This document shows, piece after piece, positions 28,774 to 38,746 of a DNA stretch of 64,000 bases. The stretch covers positions 239,796 through 303,795 of the forward strand of contig NZ_JBANDC010000006.1 of assembly GCF_038896935.1 (NCBI RefSeq), read 5' to 3'. Position 1 is the stretch's first letter. Each line of letters begins with the position of its first letter. This DNA comes from Collimonas rhizosphaerae (GTDB taxonomy: Bacteria > Pseudomonadota > Gammaproteobacteria > Burkholderiales > Burkholderiaceae_D). The position numbers and the translations under genes were made by a program. Below the pieces are notes generated by a model. The model was not told where the DNA came from. It did no database searches and saw only the letters and a list, made by a program, of their open reading frames with translations.

Positions 28774-30105
28774 ATGAACCGACCCCTGATATTCAAACTG
28801 CTGGCCATTGCTTTCCTGACCTTGCTGATCCTGATCCCGCTCGGCCTGATCCACGATACCGTGCAGGACCGGCTGCGCTATCGCCAGGAAGCGGTGGCGT
28901 CAATTGCCGCCAGCTATGCCGGCAACCAGACCGTCACCGGACCGGTCCTGGTGGTGCCATACAAAATCAAGATTGATGAATTGACCGGCCAGGATGGCAA
29001 TGGGAAAAAAACCTATAGCAGCCGTATCGAGGACCGGGAATACCTGTTTTTCCCGAAAGATCTGCAGATGCAAGGCAAGCTGCTGCCGACTGAACGCTAT
29101 CGCGGTTTGCACAAGGTGCTTGTGTACGAATTGCAAGGCCATTTCGGCGGCCGCATCGATTATCAGCTGCCGTCGGCCGAACAGCTGGTTTCCGACAAGA
29201 TAACCCTGTTGCAGCCCTACCTGGCAATCGGCATCAGCGATGTGCGCGGGCTGATCGGTTCGCCGTCAATAAAAATGGGAACACAGCAGCTGGCGCTGGA
29301 ACAGGGCGCCGGCAGCTTCGGCAAGGGCATGCATGCGGCTTTGTCGCCAACCAGCCTTGCCGGGAGCGACGGCCTGGATTTTTCACTCGACCTGACCCTG
29401 GCCGGCACCGAAAGCCTGGCGGTCACGCCAGTTGGCGATAACAACCGCATCGAACTGACATCCAGCTGGCCGCATCCACAATTCGGCGGCAGTTTTTTGC
29501 CACGTGTCCGCAATATCTCTGAAAAGGGATTTCACGCTATCTGGGAAGTCTCATCGCTAGCCTCCAACGCACAACGTGAGCTGCGTACCGGCCGCGACGG
29601 CAAAACCGCGATAGAAAGCCTGCAGATCCAGCTGGCCGAACCGGTGAATATCTATTCCCAGGCGGATCGGGCGACCAAATACGGGCTGCTGTTCGTGCTG
29701 CTGACCTTTGTCGGTTTCTTCATTTTTGAAACGATAAAGCAACTGCCGATCCATCCGATCCAGTACCTGCTGGTCGGCTTGGGACTGGCGATATTCTTCC
29801 TGCTGCTGGTCAGCCTGTCCGAGCACATTGCCTTTTGGATCGCTTACCTGGTCGCCAGCGCCGCCTGTATCGGCCTGCTAGGATTTTATCTGGCCCAGGT
29901 CCTGCGCAGCTTCCGCCGCGGCCTCGGTTTCGGCGCCATGCTGACGCTGCTGTACGGCACGCTGTATGGCCTGCTGATCTCGGAAGACAATGCGCTGTTG
30001 CTGGGCAGCCTGATGCTGTTCGCAATCCTGGCGATCATCATGATCGTGACGCGCAAGATCGACTGGTATCAGACATCCGCGCTGAAAATCGCGCAAGGCA
30101 GCTAA
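28774..30105 (+). CDS. creD: Inner-membrane protein CreD
   Basis: A 443-residue CreD/CET-family protein. An N-terminal helix (about residues 5-25) is followed by a large periplasmic domain (about 30-295, beta-rich, with SYAGNQTVTGPVLVVPY) and six closely packed C-terminal helices (FVLLTFVGFFIFE, QYLLVGLGLAIFFLLLVSLSEH, LTLLYGTLYGLLISEDNALLLGSLMLF). CreD is the main CreBC output linked to envelope integrity and beta-lactamase/colicin phenotypes. ATG at 28774 follows GAGAGAG; a TTG 21 bp upstream is less likely. Confidence 0.94.
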   Translation: MNRPLIFKLLAIAFLTLLILIPLGLIHDTVQDRLRYRQEAVASIAASYAGNQTVTGPVLVVPYKIKIDELTGQDGNGKKTYSSRIEDREYLFFPKDLQMQGKLLPTERYRGLHKVLVYELQGHFGGRIDYQLPSAEQLVSDKITLLQPYLAIGISDVRGLIGSPSIKMGTQQLALEQGAGSFGKGMHAALSPTSLAGSDGLDFSLDLTLAGTESLAVTPVGDNNRIELTSSWPHPQFGGSFLPRVRNISEKGFHAIWEVSSLASNAQRELRTGRDGKTAIESLQIQLAEPVNIYSQADRATKYGLLFVLLTFVGFFIFETIKQLPIHPIQYLLVGLGLAIFFLLLVSLSEHIAFWIAYLVASAACIGLLGFYLAQVLRSFRRGLGFGAMLTLLYGTLYGLLISEDNALLLGSLMLFAILAIIMIVTRKIDWYQTSALKIAQGS

Positions 30106-30125
30106 GTACGCCCGTGCCTGTCCGA

Positions 30126-30608
30126 TCAGGCCCGCAACGCCACATCCGCCACCGGCGCCGCAGTCATCGTCACCAGTTGCTGCGGCGTCAGATTGAACAC
30201 CGCGTGCGGATGCCCCGCCGCCGCCCAGACGCTGTTCAATTCCAGCAAGTCCTGATCGATCAGCATCACCGTCTTGCCGACATGGCCGATAGGACAGACG
30301 CCGCCGATGGCGTAGCCGATACGCTCCTTGACGAAACGCGCATCGGCCTTTCCCAGCGGGCCGACCAGCGCCGCCACCTTGGCTTCATCGACGCGGTTGC
30401 TGCCGCTGGCCACCACCATCACGGCAGCATCATCGGTTAGTCGCCGGAACACGATCGACTTGGCGATCTCGGCGACGCTGCAGCCCAATCCCGCGGCGGC
30501 CTCGGCTGAAGTCTTGCCGGTTTCCGGCAGCATCACGACTTGCTTGTCATGTCCGATTGCCGCCAGCAGGTCGGCTACGCGCTGCGCGCTGTCGGGAAGT
30601 GTAGTCAT
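30126..30608 (-). CDS. YbaK/EbsC-family aminoacyl-tRNA deacylase
   Basis: A 160-residue single-domain protein of the YbaK/ProRS-editing fold. Characteristic segments are AEAAAGLGCSVAEIAKSIVFR, VVASGSNRVDEAKVAALVG and the glycine loop GYAIGGVCPIGH. Members deacylate mischarged tRNAs such as Ala-tRNA(Pro) or Cys-tRNA(Pro); the exact specificity is not clear from sequence. It is the last gene of the minus-strand run, 55 bp after the solute-binding protein gene, and converges with creD across 20 bp. Confidence 0.85.
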   Translation of the reverse strand: MTTLPDSAQRVADLLAAIGHDKQVVMLPETGKTSAEAAAGLGCSVAEIAKSIVFRRLTDDAAVMVVASGSNRVDEAKVAALVGPLGKADARFVKERIGYAIGGVCPIGHVGKTVMLIDQDLLELNSVWAAAGHPHAVFNLTPQQLVTMTAAPVADVALRA

Positions 30609-30663
30609 TCGCTTTTCATTTCATTGAAAATTTTCAGGCTGATAAATCGCCGCTGCGGCCAGC

Positions 30664-31461
30664 TTATTTGGATTTGGCGGTGTCGAAATATTGCGCGTGC
30701 AGCTTGTCGTAGGTGCCGTCAGCCTTGATCGCGGCCAGGCCCTGGTTGATTTTCGCCAGCAACGCCGCGTCGCCCTTTTTCACCGCGATGCCGAAAAACT
30801 CTTTCGGGAAATTCTCGTCCATCACCATGCGGATGCCCTTTACCTGGTTGTTGGCCAGGTAATGCACTACCGCGCCCTTGTCGGCGATGACGGCGCTGAC
30901 GCCGCCGGTTTCAAGTTCTTTCAAGGCCAGCGGGCTGGACTCAAAACGCTTGATATTGGCATTGTTGTCGCCTGACAGCTTCTGCATCATTTCGTCGCCG
31001 GTCGAACCTTGCAGGACGCCGACCGTCAGCGGCTTGAGATCGGTGATCTTCTGGATTTTCGAATCGAGCGGCACGACGATGACCTGGCCCGCTTCAAAAT
31101 ACGGATCTGAAAAATCGACCGTCAGCTTGCGCTTCTCGGTAATCGTCAGGCCGGACATGATGATGTCGCGGTCGCCCTGCGCCAGCGCGGTGAAAATGCC
31201 GTCGAACGGCGTATTGATGAACTTGACCTTCATGCCTTCTTTTGCCGCCAGCGCCTTCATGACGTCGATATCGAAGCCAACCAGCTCCTTGTTCTCGTTT
31301 TCATATTCGAAAGGCGCGTAAGTAGCGCCGGTGCCGACCACATATTCCTTCACCGCCGCGCCGGCCGCCGGCTTGTCTTCATGCTTGCCGCATGCGCTTA
31401 GTCCGCTCAGGGCCAGTACGGCGAGCATGAGGGAGGCTGTCTTGATTACGGTGCGTTTCAT
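30664..31461 (-). CDS. Amino-acid ABC transporter substrate-binding lipoprotein (GlnH/HisJ family)
   Basis: A 265-residue protein of the polar amino-acid binding family. The N-terminus is a lipoprotein signal with LSGLSAC. The mature part has YVVGTGATYAPFEYENENKELVGFDIDVMKAL, FDGIFTALAQGDRDIIMSGLTITEKRK and VGVLQGSTGDEMM, all standard for glutamine/arginine-type binding proteins. No permease or ATPase gene is adjacent, so it is an orphan here and must use transporter parts encoded elsewhere or act as a sensor. It lies 38 bp after the HMG-CoA lyase gene. Confidence 0.9.
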   Translation of the reverse strand: MKRTVIKTASLMLAVLALSGLSACGKHEDKPAAGAAVKEYVVGTGATYAPFEYENENKELVGFDIDVMKALAAKEGMKVKFINTPFDGIFTALAQGDRDIIMSGLTITEKRKLTVDFSDPYFEAGQVIVVPLDSKIQKITDLKPLTVGVLQGSTGDEMMQKLSGDNNANIKRFESSPLALKELETGGVSAVIADKGAVVHYLANNQVKGIRMVMDENFPKEFFGIAVKKGDAALLAKINQGLAAIKADGTYDKLHAQYFDTAKSK

Positions 31462-31499
31462 AAAATTTCCATTTCCTGTTGATGAGTCGACGATATTTT

Positions 31500-32408
31500 T
31501 CAAGCGATGCGCTTGGCCGCGATGGCGTTGCCGGCGCGGCTGACCGCCTTGCGGCCCAGGTGCGCCGAAATGAACTGGCCGGCGTCGACTACCGCATCGA
31601 GATCGATGCCGGTCTCGATGCCGAGTCCCTGCATCAGGTACAGCACGTCTTCCGACGACACGTTGCCGGTCGCCCCCTTGGCATACGGGCAGCCGCCCAG
31701 GCCGGCGACGGACGAGTGATAGATCGAAATGCCGACTTCCAGGCTGGCGTAGATATTCGCCAGCGCCTGGCCGTAGGTATCGTGGAAATGGCCGGACAGG
31801 CGTTCGATCGGAAATTCCTGCACCAGCCTTTGCATCACCGCATGGACCTTGTTCGGGGTAGCAACGCCGATGGTGTCGGCAATATCGATCTCGTCGCAAC
31901 CGAGGTCGCGCAAGCGATGCAGCACGTCGACCACCGAATCGATGCCGACTTCGCCCTGGTACGGACAACCGAAAGCGCAGCTGATGCTGCCACGCAGGCG
32001 CTTGCCTTCCTGCTTGGCGACTTGCGCCACGTCGCGGAAGCGCTCTATCGATTCGGCGATGGAGCAATTGATGTTCTTTTGCGAGAACGCTTCCGAAGCC
32101 GCGCCGAAGATCACCATTTCGTCGGCGCCGGCCGCCAGCGCGGCTTCCAGGCCCTTCATGTTCGGCACCAGGGCCGAATAGATGACGCCCGGCTTGCGCT
32201 GGATGGCGGCCATCACTTCGCTCGATGTCGCCATTTGCGGCACCCATTTCGGCGAGACGAAGGACGCGGCTTCGATGTTGACGAAACCGGCTTTGGTGAG
32301 CTGGTCGACCAGTGCGATCTTGACGTCGGCCGGGATGGTTTCCTTTTCGTTCTGCAAGCCGTCGCGCGGGCCGACTTCAACGATCTTTACCTTGCTGGGG
32401 AATGTCAT
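31500..32408 (-). CDS. liuE: Hydroxymethylglutaryl-CoA lyase
   Basis: A 302-residue DRE-TIM metallolyase that splits HMG-CoA into acetoacetate and acetyl-CoA, the last step of leucine catabolism. It shows VEVGPRDGLQNE near the N-terminus (metal ligand Asp and catalytic Arg), SCAFGCPYQGEV, HFHDTYGQALANI with metal-binding histidines, and the lyase signature SVAGLGGCPYAKGATGN with the catalytic cysteine. ATG at 32408 follows GAGGTGAT. It is separated from the carboxylase gene only by the ghrA-like gene, within the liu supercluster. The synonym mvaB is also used. Confidence 0.95.
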   Translation of the reverse strand: MTFPSKVKIVEVGPRDGLQNEKETIPADVKIALVDQLTKAGFVNIEAASFVSPKWVPQMATSSEVMAAIQRKPGVIYSALVPNMKGLEAALAAGADEMVIFGAASEAFSQKNINCSIAESIERFRDVAQVAKQEGKRLRGSISCAFGCPYQGEVGIDSVVDVLHRLRDLGCDEIDIADTIGVATPNKVHAVMQRLVQEFPIERLSGHFHDTYGQALANIYASLEVGISIYHSSVAGLGGCPYAKGATGNVSSEDVLYLMQGLGIETGIDLDAVVDAGQFISAHLGRKAVSRAGNAIAAKRIA

Positions 32409-32419
32409 GTCATCACCTC

Positions 32420-33361
32420 TCAATAACCTTTGCTGCGGTCAACTACGCCGTTCACGCTGTTGCCCTGTTCCAGTGCATGGATCTTGTCGCGGACCTGCAG
32501 GATGGTGTCCTGGTGCAGCGACAATGCCGAGATATGCGGCGTGATGCTGATGCGCGGTTCTTGCCAGAACGGATGGTCCGGCGCCAGCGGCTCATGGTCG
32601 AACACATCCAGCGTTGCTCCCGCGACCTGCCCTTCCCGCACCGCCGCCAGCAGGTCGGCTTCGACCACGTGGCCGCCGCGGGCAACGTTGACCAGGTAAG
32701 CGCCGTCCTTGCCCGTTTGCAGTTTCTGCAGGTTCTGGCGATTGACGATGCCGCGCGTCGAATCTGTCAGAGGCAAGATGCATACCAGCACCCGCGATGC
32801 ACGCAGGAAAGCATCGAGGCCGTCATCGCCGGCGTAGCAAGAGATTCCAGGCAAGTCTTTTGGACTGCGGCTCCAGCCGTTCAGGGGAAAGCCGAAATGC
32901 GCCAGCGATTCTGCAATGCGCGAGCCGAGCACGCCCAGGCCGAGGATGCCGACGCTGAAATCGCGCTTGTCGGGAGCCGGCAGCTGCGTCCATTCACCGC
33001 GTGCGGCTTGTTCCCGGTATTTATCGAAGCGGCGGAAATAGCCCAGGACTGCATGCGTCACGTATTCGGCCATCTGGATCGCCATGCCGCCGTCGTCGAT
33101 GCGGATCAGCGGCACGCTGGCCGGGATGGCGTCGCCTAGCTGCAGGATGGCGTCGACGCCGGCGCCGAGGTTGAAGATGGCTTTCAGGTCGCTGCGGCCG
33201 CGTAGCATGGCTGCCGGCGGGCGCCAGACCAGGGCGTAGTCGGCCGGGGCGTCGTCGCCTTCCTGCCAGAAACGGATTTCGGCTTGCGGCAGGGCGGTGC
33301 TGAAGTCGGCCATCCAGCTTTCCAGGCCGCTGCCGGGGGGGACGTAGAACAGGAGTTTCAC
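32420..33361 (-). CDS. ghrA: Glyoxylate/hydroxypyruvate reductase A
   Basis: A 313-residue D-2-hydroxyacid dehydrogenase of the GhrA group, reducing glyoxylate and hydroxypyruvate with NADPH. Evidence includes the N-terminal sequence QAEIRFWQEGD, the nucleotide-binding GILGLGVLGSRIAESLAHFGFPLNGWSRSPKD, catalytic VNVARGGHV and the DVFDHEPLAPDHPFW followed by PHISAL near the C-terminus. It sits 11 bp upstream of the HMG-CoA lyase gene inside the leucine cluster. The location is odd but chemically compatible with glyoxylate made when acetyl-CoA enters the glyoxylate shunt. Confidence 0.92.
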   Translation of the reverse strand: MKLLFYVPPGSGLESWMADFSTALPQAEIRFWQEGDDAPADYALVWRPPAAMLRGRSDLKAIFNLGAGVDAILQLGDAIPASVPLIRIDDGGMAIQMAEYVTHAVLGYFRRFDKYREQAARGEWTQLPAPDKRDFSVGILGLGVLGSRIAESLAHFGFPLNGWSRSPKDLPGISCYAGDDGLDAFLRASRVLVCILPLTDSTRGIVNRQNLQKLQTGKDGAYLVNVARGGHVVEADLLAAVREGQVAGATLDVFDHEPLAPDHPFWQEPRISITPHISALSLHQDTILQVRDKIHALEQGNSVNGVVDRSKGY

Positions 33362-33428
33362 TATTTGGTCCTCAAACTATCTTGATGCTTGTGCAAAACG
33401 AATGCGACGGTTTGTACTCCGTGGGCCG

Positions 33429-33492
33429 TTAAATGGGGTCAGAGTAATTTACGACGATGAGGCTGTCGTAAAAAAACTCTGACCCCATTTAA
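33429..33492. repeat. Long palindromic REP-like element between ghrA and mccA
   Basis: Perfect 17-bp arms TTAAATGGGGTCAGAGT and ACTCTGACCCCATTTAA enclose a second inverted pair TTACGAC/GTCGTAA. The nested structure would form a long hairpin in RNA or DNA. The GGGGTCAGAGT core resembles dispersed REP elements mobilised by REP-associated tyrosine transposases (RAYT) in proteobacteria; that link is from memory of such motifs. It may attenuate transcription between the carboxylase and ghrA. The rest of the 147-bp gap shows nothing else. Confidence 0.7.
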
Positions 33493-33508
33493 CTCTGCTT
33501 GCGCATAG

Positions 33509-35527
<2,019 letters not shown>

Positions 35528-35548
35528 GCTGTCTCCCCCTTTTTTTAT

Positions 35549-36595
35549 TTATTGCGGTTGGGTGTTGCTGTCGGCGGTCACTTCGCAACGTGCATCGAAT
35601 GTCGACGAACGCGAATGCATGCCGAGTTTTTCCAGCAAGGCGCGGTCTTCTTCAACTTCCGGATTGCCGGTAGTGAGCAGCTTGTCGCCGTAGAAAATCG
35701 AGTTGGCGCCGGCCAGGAAACACAGCGACTGGATCGCCTCGCCCATTTGCCGGCGGCCGGCGGACAGGCGCACGCGCGCCTTCGGCATGGTGATGCGGGC
35801 CACGGCCACGGTGCGCACGAATTCGAACAGGTCGATCGGATCGATGCCGTGCAGCGGCGTGCCTTCGACCTGCACCAGGTTATTCACCGGCACCGATTCC
35901 GGATACGGCTCCAGGTTGGCCAGCTGCGCCACCAGGCCGGCGCGCTGCAGGCGCGATTCGCCCATGCCGACGATGCCGCCGCAGCACACCTTGATGCCGG
36001 CGCCGCGCACGCTGTCGAGCGTATCGAGGCGGTTCTGGTAATCGCGGGTGGTGATGATGTCGCCATAGATTTCCGGCGCGGTGTCGAGATTGTGGTTGTA
36101 GTAGTCAAGCCCGGCGCCCTTCAGGCGTTCCGCCTGGCCTTCGCCCAGCATGCCCAGCGTAGCGCAGGTTTCCAGGCCGAGCGCCTTGACTTCGCGCACC
36201 ATTTCTTCGACCTTTTCCAGGTCGCGGTCTTTCGGCTCGCGCCATGCCGCGCCCATGCAGAAACGGGTTGCGCCGTGCGCCTTGGCCTGGCGCGCAGCTT
36301 CCAGCACGGTATCGAGCGGCAGGATCTTTTGCGCGGTGACGCCGGTGTCGTAGCGCGCCGCCTGCGGGCAGTAGCCGCAATCTTCCGGGCAGCCGCCGGT
36401 CTTGATCGACAGCAGCGTCGCCAGTTCGACCTCGTTAGGGTCGAAGTTTTCGCGGTGGATTTGCTGCGCCCTGAACAGCAGTTCGTTGAACGGCAGGTTG
36501 AACAGGTCGAGCACGGTTTGCACCGGCCATTTGGCGTCTGCCGGCAGCACCATCGGTTTGGCGGCTGGCTGGAATGTGATTGGTTGCGATGACAT
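35549..36595 (-). CDS. bioB: Biotin synthase
   Basis: A 348-residue radical-SAM enzyme inserting sulfur into dethiobiotin. The cluster motif CPEDCGYCPQ supplies Cys69, Cys73 and Cys76. Other conserved parts are GATRFCMGAAWR, YYNHNLDTAPEIY, CCGGIVGMGES and the Arg-containing ARVRLSAGR that binds the [2Fe-2S] auxiliary cluster. ATG at 36595 follows AAGGAAG. It is the last biotin gene of the operon and is directly followed by the biotin-dependent liuD. Confidence 0.97.
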   Translation of the reverse strand: MSSQPITFQPAAKPMVLPADAKWPVQTVLDLFNLPFNELLFRAQQIHRENFDPNEVELATLLSIKTGGCPEDCGYCPQAARYDTGVTAQKILPLDTVLEAARQAKAHGATRFCMGAAWREPKDRDLEKVEEMVREVKALGLETCATLGMLGEGQAERLKGAGLDYYNHNLDTAPEIYGDIITTRDYQNRLDTLDSVRGAGIKVCCGGIVGMGESRLQRAGLVAQLANLEPYPESVPVNNLVQVEGTPLHGIDPIDLFEFVRTVAVARITMPKARVRLSAGRRQMGEAIQSLCFLAGANSIFYGDKLLTTGNPEVEEDRALLEKLGMHSRSSTFDARCEVTADSNTQPQ

Positions 36596-36627
36596 GATCT
36601 GACTTCCTTTGTGTTGAGGGAATACGG

Positions 36628-37374
36628 TTAAATCGGGTGAGTGCCGGATGGCGCAGGCCAACCCGGCAAACATGAAAAATCCAGGTGGCTGACGGCGGCC
36701 TCGACCAGCGCCCTGGCCGGCAGTTCGCCCATGCGCGGCACGTGGCCTAGAAACGGTGCATCGATGCGGCTCTTCAATGCCGCGATATTGGCGTCGGCAT
36801 TGAGCATCGCCGGGTCGACCGTGTTGGCGACCCAGCCGGCCAATTGCAAGCCGCGCGCGGCAATCGCCTCGGCCGTCAGCAACGCGTGGCTGATGCAGCC
36901 CAGCCGCAAACCCACCACCAGCACCACCGGCAAGCCGAGCTGCTGCGCCAGGTCGGCGGTGTCGTGCGTATCGTTGAGCGGCACGCGGAAGCCGCCGACG
37001 CCTTCGACGATCACCGCATCGGCCAGCGCGGAGATCTGCTGATAACAAGAGAGGATATGCGCCAGTTCTATCTTCCGTTCCTCCTGCGCCGCAGCGATAT
37101 GCGGTGCGGTCGGCTGGCGCAGCAGGAACGGCGTGCTCAGTTCCTGCGGCAACGCCACGCTGGCTTCCGCCGCCAGGACATCGGCATCGTCGTTGCGCCA
37201 GGCGCCGTCGCGCAGTTCGGCGCCGGCGGCGACCGGCTTCATGCCGGCGCTGCGCACGCCGGTTTTTGTCAGCCCGTGCAGCAGCGCGCCGGCGATCAGC
37301 GTCTTGCCGATTTCGGTATCGGTGCCGGCAATGAACCAGGCTACCTGTTGCGGATTGGCGATCAATTTAGCCAT
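36628..37374 (-). CDS. bioD: Dethiobiotin synthetase
   Basis: A 248-residue ATP-dependent ligase closing the ureido ring of dethiobiotin from 7,8-diaminopelargonate and CO2. The P-loop variant FIAGTDTEIGKTLIAGAL is at the N-terminus, followed by GMKPVAAG, the EGVGGFRVPL catalytic region and VVLVVGLRLGCISHALLTAEAI. Its start overlaps the bioA stop region by 8 bp. About 20 residues longer than the E. coli enzyme. Confidence 0.95.
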   Translation of the reverse strand: MAKLIANPQQVAWFIAGTDTEIGKTLIAGALLHGLTKTGVRSAGMKPVAAGAELRDGAWRNDDADVLAAEASVALPQELSTPFLLRQPTAPHIAAAQEERKIELAHILSCYQQISALADAVIVEGVGGFRVPLNDTHDTADLAQQLGLPVVLVVGLRLGCISHALLTAEAIAARGLQLAGWVANTVDPAMLNADANIAALKSRIDAPFLGHVPRMGELPARALVEAAVSHLDFSCLPGWPAPSGTHPI

Positions 37375-38746
37375 GGCCGATCACGCTTTCAAAAACCGCG
37401 GCAGTACGGATTGCCAGCAGATCGATTTCCTGGTCGTCCAGGATATACGGCGGCATCAGGTACACCGTCTTGCCGATCGGCCGCAGCAGCAATTCATGTT
37501 CTACCGCGCTGGCGAAAAAACGACGCGAGAAAGTCGCCGCCATGGCTTTGTTGTCGATAACCGCGTCAAACGCCCAGATCATGCCGCGCTGGCGGAAATG
37601 ACGCACCTGCGGATGCTGCGCCAGCGGCGCCAGCGCCTCGGTGATGCGCTGGGCGCGCCGGCGGTTGGCGTTGATCACGTCGTCTTCCTCGAAAATCGCC
37701 AGCGTCGCCAGCGCCGCGCGGCAAGCCAGCGGATTGCCTGTGTAGGAATGGGAATGGAGGAAACCGCGCGCCAGGTCGTTATCGTAGAACGCCCGGTAGA
37801 TTTCATCGCGCGTCATCACCAGCGACAACGGCAAGTAGCCGCCGCTGATGCCCTTCGACAGGCACAGGAAGTCCGGCCAGACCGGTGGCTCACCGGGAGC
37901 CGCCGCCTGCTCGGAGGCAAAGAAGGTGCCGGTGCGGCCGCAGCCGACGGCGATTTCATCAAAGATCAGGTGGACTTTGTAGCGGTCGCACAAAGCCCGC
38001 AGTTCGCGCAGATAGGCCGGATCGTGCATCGCCATGCCGGCAGCGCATTGCACCAGCGGTTCGATGATGATGGCGGCGATATGGCTGGAACGCTGCTGCA
38101 GCAGTTTTTCCAGCGTGGCGGCAGCGCGCAGGGCGACATCCTCGGCGCTTTCGCCATCGCGTGCGCCGCGCGCATCGGGCGAGGCCACCACATGCGCCTG
38201 GCGCAGCAAGGGGCCATAAGCGTCGCGGAACAGGGGCACGTCGGTAACCGCCAGAGCGCCTATGGTTTCGCCGTGATAGCTGCCTTTCAGGCAAACGAAT
38301 TCCTGCTTGTCGGCATAGCCGGCGTTGCGCCAGGCGTGGAAACTCATCTTCAGGGCGATTTCAACCGCCGAGGCGCCGTCCGACGCGTAGAAACAGTGGC
38401 CCAGCACATTGCCGGTGCGCGCCGCCAGCTGCTCCGACAACTGCACCACCGGTTCATGCGTAAAGCCGGCCAGCATCGCATGTTCGAGCTGGTCGAGCTG
38501 GTCCTTGAGCGCGGCATTGATGCGCGGATTGGCGTGGCCGAACAGGTTGACCCACCAGGAACTGATCCCGTCCAGGTATCGTTTGCCGTCGGTGTCGTAC
38601 AGCCAGGCGCCGCGGCCGCGGCTGACCGCGATCAGCGGCACCGATTCGTGGTGCTGCATCTGGGTGCACGGATGCCAGACGCTGTCCAGGCTGCGCTGGA
38701 CCAGGCTCGGCTGTGCTGCCTTATTTGTTACAGTTACTTTATCCAA
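37367..38746 (-). CDS. bioA: Adenosylmethionine-8-amino-7-oxononanoate aminotransferase
   Basis: A 459-residue class III PLP aminotransferase using SAM as amino donor to make 7,8-diaminopelargonate. Diagnostic sequences are SVWHPCTQMQ at the N-terminus, DGISSWWVNLFGH, CFYASDGASAVEIALKMS, LIFDEIAVGCGRTG and the PLP lysine in CLSKGISGGYLPLS. TTG at 38746 is proposed as start: GAGGAG lies five bases upstream and the codon sits inside the last bases of bioF, giving an 8-bp overlap. No ATG gives comparable spacing. Confidence 0.93.
   Translation of the reverse strand: MDKVTVTNKAAQPSLVQRSLDSVWHPCTQMQHHESVPLIAVSRGRGAWLYDTDGKRYLDGISSWWVNLFGHANPRINAALKDQLDQLEHAMLAGFTHEPVVQLSEQLAARTGNVLGHCFYASDGASAVEIALKMSFHAWRNAGYADKQEFVCLKGSYHGETIGALAVTDVPLFRDAYGPLLRQAHVVASPDARGARDGESAEDVALRAAATLEKLLQQRSSHIAAIIIEPLVQCAAGMAMHDPAYLRELRALCDRYKVHLIFDEIAVGCGRTGTFFASEQAAAPGEPPVWPDFLCLSKGISGGYLPLSLVMTRDEIYRAFYDNDLARGFLHSHSYTGNPLACRAALATLAIFEEDDVINANRRRAQRITEALAPLAQHPQVRHFRQRGMIWAFDAVIDNKAMAATFSRRFFASAVEHELLLRPIGKTVYLMPPYILDDQEIDLLAIRTAAVFESVIGHG

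Noticed and set aside
30664..32247. Reading the binding-protein gene as a 527-residue fusion starting inside the HMG-CoA lyase gene
   Set aside because: The upstream half is out of frame with the lyase and Arg/Gly-rich; a lipoprotein signal starts at 31461.
35549..37048. A bioB with a 151-residue N-terminal extension
   Set aside because: The extension lies antiparallel-free inside bioD in another frame and has no domain; ATG at 36595 with AAGGAAG fits BioB.
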